From Bacteroidales bacterium (GTDB taxonomy: Bacteria; Bacteroidota; Bacteroidia; Bacteroidales; P3): a stretch of 17,272 nt of DNA. The stretch spans positions 1-17,272 of the forward strand of contig JAISVE010000104.1 of NCBI GenBank assembly GCA_031271725.1, written 5' to 3'. A program made the position numbers and the translations under genes. The stretch's first letter is position 1, and each line of letters starts with the position of its first letter. The notes below the pieces were generated by a model. The model saw only the letters and a program-made list of their open reading frames with translations. It did not search any database and was not told the origin of the DNA. This document shows, piece by piece, positions 13,346-17,272 of this stretch.

Positions 13346-15593
13346 AAATCTTGTTGTGTTTTTGTTCTTCGTTTGCTTGAATGTTGCGGCGTATGGGCAA
13401 AGCGAGGCATTGGAAGAAGATACTGCTTTCACTGCTCTTGCTGTGCCGACTTTGTCTGATACATTGCGGGCAATACCAACGCAGCACTTATCCGTACTTC
13501 CAAGTTCGGATTGCAAACTTGACGGCTACGAAAGACGAAAACTGCTATCAAAAACACAATGGGTAATAATCGCTCAAAAGCGCGCTGCAATAGATTTTAT
13601 GCGCTCACGCATAGACAGTTTGTATTATGTAGAAGCAATGCTTGGTACAGGTGATAAGCGTTTGGAATTGCTTGAAAAATCATTGCTCTATAATAAATTT
13701 TTTATTCCTTCTGTTGTTGAAAAAATCCGTATAATGCTTGAAAACAGCGGTGCTGAGCACACACTTGCAGATTGGGAAAAACTATTTTATTTTTGGAAAT
13801 CTTCAGCAGATTTTTTATATCATTCGAACAGTATTCAAAAAATAACTTATACTCTTTGGCTGCGTTGCATGGATGAAATGAATGAGCTTAACAGCAGCGG
13901 GAATGAGCAGCAAACATTGGAACTTTACAATTTATTGAAAAAATATTTCGGCAATTTTTCTTATGATGCGGAAAAGGAAAAATCAATTCTGAATGATGCT
14001 CACAGCGGAATTTTCAACTCTTATGTTTCGGTTGCATTAAAGGCTTTGCACAGGGGGCTCGAGAAAATGTCGCAAAATTATTCTCTTAAAGCCTACGACT
14101 ATTATACCGAACATTCAGGAAAGATAGCAGGTGATAATGTTGCAAAGAAAATTTTGATTTCAATTGCTGCGCGCTACCGTGCTTTTGCTTCGCTGTCGGA
14201 TGATGATGAAAGAGATTTTTATTTGTCGGAAATAGACAGTATTTATAGCAGGATAGGCTATGTGGTGGAGGTTGCGCCGGCAGCGTTTGAGGAGTCTGTT
14301 GTGCGTGATACGCCTGAAGTTGCTGTTATTGCAGATGCGGAAATGGTAGAAGAAACAGCAGGAGTAGGAGCAGCGGTGGAAGCTGGAGTGGCGGATGAAA
14401 TTCCTGTTACAACTGCCGGAACTGTAACGAATGTTACACCTACAACCGCAAATGTAAACACAGGCGAACAAAATTTCCCGAAACAACAGCAGCAGCAGTC
14501 GGAACAAACGACACAAGAAGCATTAACATCGAAAGCACCCGAGCCGACAGTACCGGCAGCAACATCATCATCAGCAACATCAGAGCCGTTGTCCGAAGCA
14601 ATACCTCAACAATCAACAAATATTATCACAGCAGAAATAGAAAACACAAAGCCCGCAACAAGCATTACAGCCACATCATCACCATCTCAACAACATAAAC
14701 GCCTCACTCCGCAATTAAAAAAACAGATAGAAGGAATACTTGATTCTGCCCGACTGCTGCGCTTGGAACGCAAGTTTTACCTTGCACATTTCTTGTTTGA
14801 GAGAGCATACAAACTCTATCCGCAAACACAGCAATCCCGCCAATCATCACAAGCATCGCACACCCAGCAAGCAATGCAGGCATCAATCGAAAATGAGGCA
14901 AAAGCAAATCTTATAGACGCAACGGAACAGTTGCTGAATAAGGCACAATACCAACTTTGGAATAGTAAGGCTAATACTGCCGACAGCCTGTACATGCAGG
15001 CAATACAACTTTGCAAAAATTATGACGCCTCAACAGATGCAGCAATAACGGTGTTATTTACAAATTATCTGTTCAAAAGAAATGAAATTTTATGCAGGCA
15101 GTTTTCTTTATCGGTGGTGTCGGATGAAAAAAAATATGTACGCATGATGAAGGATGGAAAACTTGATGAAGGCTTGCAGGGATTAAAACGTTTGCGTGAA
15201 GAAATCAGGGCAGAAAGTTGTTTTTCGGATACAACATTTTTAGTGCAGCATATAAGAATCGGCGACAGTGCGCAGATATATTATTCTTTGAAAAGAACGG
15301 CATTTGAAAATTTAAGGGACGGCGATACATTTGCTTTTATCGAAAAATGGCTGCGCGCAGATTCGCTGTATATGAAGGGATTTTTTTCGGAATATGTATC
15401 AAACTTTAAGCCGTTGATGCGCCGTTTGGAACAGGCTAACGAAGTTTCGATAATGGAGAAATGGTTGTTGCTGTCAATACAAAAAAATGACTTTGCAACG
15501 GCACTTGTGTTAATGGAAAAAATCGCACATAGAAATCCGAAATCAAAAATATTAAAGCGTGCGAGGAAAAATAAAGAATTAAAAAATTTATGA
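13335..15593 (+). CDS. Large exported protein of unknown function with low-complexity linker (752 aa)
   Basis: I do not recognise the family. The ATG at 13335 gives a good signal peptide (MAIKNLVVFLFFVCLNVAAYGQ), so I prefer it to the GTG at 13311 deep inside phoH. Three parts are visible: a helix-rich N-terminal part (about 50-310); a linker (about 312-455) rich in Thr, Ala, Ser, Glu and Gln, including KQQQQQ; and a helical C-terminal part (455-752) with TPR-like spacing, for example LERKFYLAHFLFERAYKLYP (474-493) and ADSLYMQAIQLC. Its start overlaps phoH by 11 nt and its stop overlaps the M23 start by 4 nt, so the three are translated together. With an M23 peptidase partner, an envelope scaffold or peptidase-regulator role is possible but unproven. 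Confidence 0.88.
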   Translation: MAIKNLVVFLFFVCLNVAAYGQSEALEEDTAFTALAVPTLSDTLRAIPTQHLSVLPSSDCKLDGYERRKLLSKTQWVIIAQKRAAIDFMRSRIDSLYYVEAMLGTGDKRLELLEKSLLYNKFFIPSVVEKIRIMLENSGAEHTLADWEKLFYFWKSSADFLYHSNSIQKITYTLWLRCMDEMNELNSSGNEQQTLELYNLLKKYFGNFSYDAEKEKSILNDAHSGIFNSYVSVALKALHRGLEKMSQNYSLKAYDYYTEHSGKIAGDNVAKKILISIAARYRAFASLSDDDERDFYLSEIDSIYSRIGYVVEVAPAAFEESVVRDTPEVAVIADAEMVEETAGVGAAVEAGVADEIPVTTAGTVTNVTPTTANVNTGEQNFPKQQQQQSEQTTQEALTSKAPEPTVPAATSSSATSEPLSEAIPQQSTNIITAEIENTKPATSITATSSPSQQHKRLTPQLKKQIEGILDSARLLRLERKFYLAHFLFERAYKLYPQTQQSRQSSQASHTQQAMQASIENEAKANLIDATEQLLNKAQYQLWNSKANTADSLYMQAIQLCKNYDASTDAAITVLFTNYLFKRNEILCRQFSLSVVSDEKKYVRMMKDGKLDEGLQGLKRLREEIRAESCFSDTTFLVQHIRIGDSAQIYYSLKRTAFENLRDGDTFAFIEKWLRADSLYMKGFFSEYVSNFKPLMRRLEQANEVSIMEKWLLLSIQKNDFATALVLMEKIAHRNPKSKILKRARKNKELKNL

Positions 15594-16735
15594 AACGAGT
15601 AGTTATTTTGTGTGTAGCGATTTTATTGGTGCTTGGTGCAGTGTTCTTTGCTAAAGCGCAAAAATTGCAAGGGTCAAAATTTTATTTTCCGTTAAAATTA
15701 AAGCCTGAGCCGGCAGGAAGTTTTTGCGAATTGCGCAGTGACCATTTTCACGGTGGGGTTGATTACCGCACAAATCAAAAGGAAGGTTATTCTTTATATG
15801 CAATGGAAAAAGGGAAGATTGTGCGTGCAAGTGTTAGTGAAAAAGGTTACGGCAAGGCTTTGTATATCCAGTATGATAACGGCTATCAGAGCGTTTATGC
15901 GCATCTCAAAAAATTTAACAGAAATGTTGAAAAATTATTGCGTAAGGATATGCGTCACTCGGGAAGCAAAACTGCCAATCTTATAAATCTTGATATTCCT
16001 GTTAAAAGAAAACAGAAAGTTGCTGTAGCCGGCAATAGCGGCAGCAGTTCGGGACCGCATTTGCACCTTGAAATCCGTTCGCATTATCAAACGCCCGCAG
16101 ATAAAATTATGCTCTATAATCCGCAGAAATATTTTCCTGTAACGGATGATGTTGCGCCGAAGTTTTACTATCTCGGCGTATATGGTATTTCATCAAGACA
16201 GATTTCGTATTTGCCTGTGCCTGTGTCTCAGCTTTTGTCTATGCCTCAGACCGCAGAGCCGGCGGGGTTTCAGGAGTTTGCAGAGTTTACAGCGTCTGCA
16301 ATATTTCTCGACACTCTTCATCTGAGTTCAGGACATTACGCTTTTGGTATTTCCGCACTTGACACTGTAAATAATTTGCCCTTTAACTATGGGCTTTACC
16401 GCCTCTGTTTTATGATGGATAACGACACTCTCGCTTATTATTCCTTAGACTCGTTTCCTCTCTCAAACTATTCAAAAGTATCGCTTCACACAGACAGCGA
16501 ATTTCAAAAACAGTATAAAAAGAAGATGGAAAAATCTTGGGTTTTTCCCGAAGATGCAGCATTATCGCCGTACAGTGTAATCAACAATAATGGAATATGT
16601 CTTTTGGAAGATCCCGAATGTATTTACACCCTTAAAATATACGGCAGTGATTTTAACGGCAACACTACTGTTTTAGTGCAACCGGTAAGGCTCTACGAGC
16701 CCGTTAAGCTTGATGAGTTAAAAGATCCGAGGTAA
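15590..16735 (+). CDS. M23 family zinc metallopeptidase, exported (381 aa)
   Basis: Predicted murein endopeptidase or LytM-type regulator in the envelope. Residues 1-24 are a signal peptide or single N-terminal membrane anchor (VVILCVAILLVLGAVFFAKA). The M23 domain (about 45-185) keeps the full active set: zinc ligands His54 and Asp58 in HFHGGVDYR (52-60), His105 in YAHL, and His157/His159 in GPHLHLE (155-161), preceded by AVAGNSGSSS (145-154). An insert (107-135) sits between the usual strands. The C-terminal ~195 residues (185-381) are a beta-rich extension I cannot name. Translation is coupled to the upstream 752-aa gene by an ATGA overlap (15590-15593). All metal and catalytic residues are present, so an active enzyme is likely. 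Confidence 0.93.
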   Translation: MKRVVILCVAILLVLGAVFFAKAQKLQGSKFYFPLKLKPEPAGSFCELRSDHFHGGVDYRTNQKEGYSLYAMEKGKIVRASVSEKGYGKALYIQYDNGYQSVYAHLKKFNRNVEKLLRKDMRHSGSKTANLINLDIPVKRKQKVAVAGNSGSSSGPHLHLEIRSHYQTPADKIMLYNPQKYFPVTDDVAPKFYYLGVYGISSRQISYLPVPVSQLLSMPQTAEPAGFQEFAEFTASAIFLDTLHLSSGHYAFGISALDTVNNLPFNYGLYRLCFMMDNDTLAYYSLDSFPLSNYSKVSLHTDSEFQKQYKKKMEKSWVFPEDAALSPYSVINNNGICLLEDPECIYTLKIYGSDFNGNTTVLVQPVRLYEPVKLDELKDPR

Positions 16736-16755
16736 TCCTGAATTCTTAAAATTAG

Positions 16756-16763
16756 TATCTTTG
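16756..16763 (+). promoter_or_regulatory. -7 element for the T9SS cargo gene
   Basis: TATCTTTG matches TAnnTTTG, 27 nt before the ATG at 16791. No good TTTG lies about 20 nt upstream, so the upstream half is weak. It suggests the last gene has its own transcript apart from the M23 operon. Confidence 0.5.
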
Positions 16764-16790
16764 CGAATTATTATATAAAACAAAAATATT

Positions 16791-17272
16791 ATGCAAAAAT
16801 TAAAATTTTTATTCTTTGTGTCGATGGCTTGGCTGTTGCTGTCTCCTGCTTACGCTCAGGACTATTTGAATGTAGTTCGTACAAGTTCTCCGACTGAGTC
16901 ATTCAGTTTAGACAATGTTGCAAAAATAATGTTTGATGAAGACAATATTTTTGTTGAGGACTCTAATGGCAACATTTCCGACTATACTTACGAGAATGTT
17001 GCTATGCTTACTTTTCTAAATCCAATCATAACAGCAAGCGAAATTCTTGACAAGTCAAACAGTGTAGATATTTTTTACAGTGTTTTGCTTAATGAAGTGA
17101 GGGTGAAAAGCAGCAGTCCGATAAAAAATGTGAGTATTTACAATATGCTCGGTAGGTTGGTAACTCAAAAAACTCCCAACTCCCATACAGTTGGAATATC
17201 TCTGCAATCCTTACCTGCAGGCTTGTATATAGTAAGTGTTGTAAATGCTGAAGGTCGTGTTTCACAAAAAAT
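16791..17272 (+). CDS. Small secreted protein with T9SS type A sorting domain, partial
   Basis: Open from the ATG at 16791 to the right edge (160 codons and 2 nt) with no stop in the window. Signal peptide at about 1-23 (QKLKFLFFVSMAWLLLSPAY, then AQ). Residues 37-80 hold two copies of a pattern common in short Bacteroidetes secreted proteins, a strand ending in MF or LTF (NVAKIMFDEDNIFVED and NVAMLTF). The final ~75 residues are a type IX secretion sorting domain: SSPIKNVSIYNMLGRLV (109-125), SLQSLPAGLYIVSV (140-153), then GRVSQKI at the edge. Such domains usually end 2-4 residues later, so nearly the whole protein is probably here. It would cross the outer membrane by T9SS and be released or attached to the surface. 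Function unknown. Confidence 0.87.
   Translation, partial: MQKLKFLFFVSMAWLLLSPAYAQDYLNVVRTSSPTESFSLDNVAKIMFDEDNIFVEDSNGNISDYTYENVAMLTFLNPIITASEILDKSNSVDIFYSVLLNEVRVKSSSPIKNVSIYNMLGRLVTQKTPNSHTVGISLQSLPAGLYIVSVVNAEGRVSQK

Noticed and set aside
14486..14497. CAG/CAA run in the 752-aa gene as a microsatellite
   Set aside because: Only a few mixed Gln codons inside a generally Gln/Thr/Ala-rich linker; too short to call a repeat feature.
14160..14516. Arg/Cys/Ser-rich 118-codon minus-strand frame opposite the low-complexity linker
   Set aside because: An artefact of the repetitive Ala/Thr/Glu codons on the plus strand.
1..17272. CRISPR array, phage or insertion sequence
   Set aside because: No regularly spaced direct repeats, transposase, integrase or phage motifs were found; the only interspersed repeat is the short palindromic family reported.

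Overview
The window looks like a Bacteroidota chromosome, most likely a Bacteroidales-type organism outside Bacteroides itself. Four things point that way: Bacteroidetes promoters (TTTG, 17-20 nt, TAnnTTTG) before several transcription units; A-rich leaders instead of Shine-Dalgarno sites; a truncated gene at the right edge whose product ends in a type IX secretion (T9SS) type A sorting domain; and the gene families present. No phage, transposase, integrase or CRISPR array was seen.

Layout. (1) 1-722, minus: a partial NlpC/P60 peptidase. (2) 838-908, plus: tRNA-Gln(TTG), followed by a decayed copy of an interspersed repeat and a bidirectional terminator. (3) 1087-4872, minus: an etfB-etfA-acyl-CoA dehydrogenase operon, an electron-transfer module for acyl-CoA oxidation or reduction. 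(4) 4873-5617: a 745-nt gene-free stretch with a repeat copy, the etfB promoter, and a promoter-driven, strongly folded RNA ending in an intrinsic terminator. (5) 5618-9482, plus: five tightly packed genes for mostly exported proteins (two related to the LPP20 family, a small VanZ-like membrane protein, a possible CsgG/LpoB-like protein, and a CsgG/LpoB-like protein fused to a DUF1566-like domain). (6) 9606-16735, plus: a BadF-type sugar kinase, a secreted FKBP isomerase, LD-carboxypeptidase, PhoH ATPase, a 752-aa secreted protein of unknown function and an M23 peptidase, probably largely one transcription unit. (7) 16791-17272: the truncated T9SS cargo gene.

Functionally, the right half is about the cell envelope: peptidoglycan trimming or recycling (LD-carboxypeptidase, M23, and NlpC/P60 at the other end), periplasmic folding (FKBP), and an exported-protein cluster of unknown role. 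The most unusual items are the folded RNA at about 5333-5550, whose closing stem and terminator compete for the same bases; a four-copy interspersed palindromic repeat whose stems change in a compensatory way and which sits against gene ends; and the five-gene exported-protein operon. All assignments come from reading motifs by eye; no database search was run.
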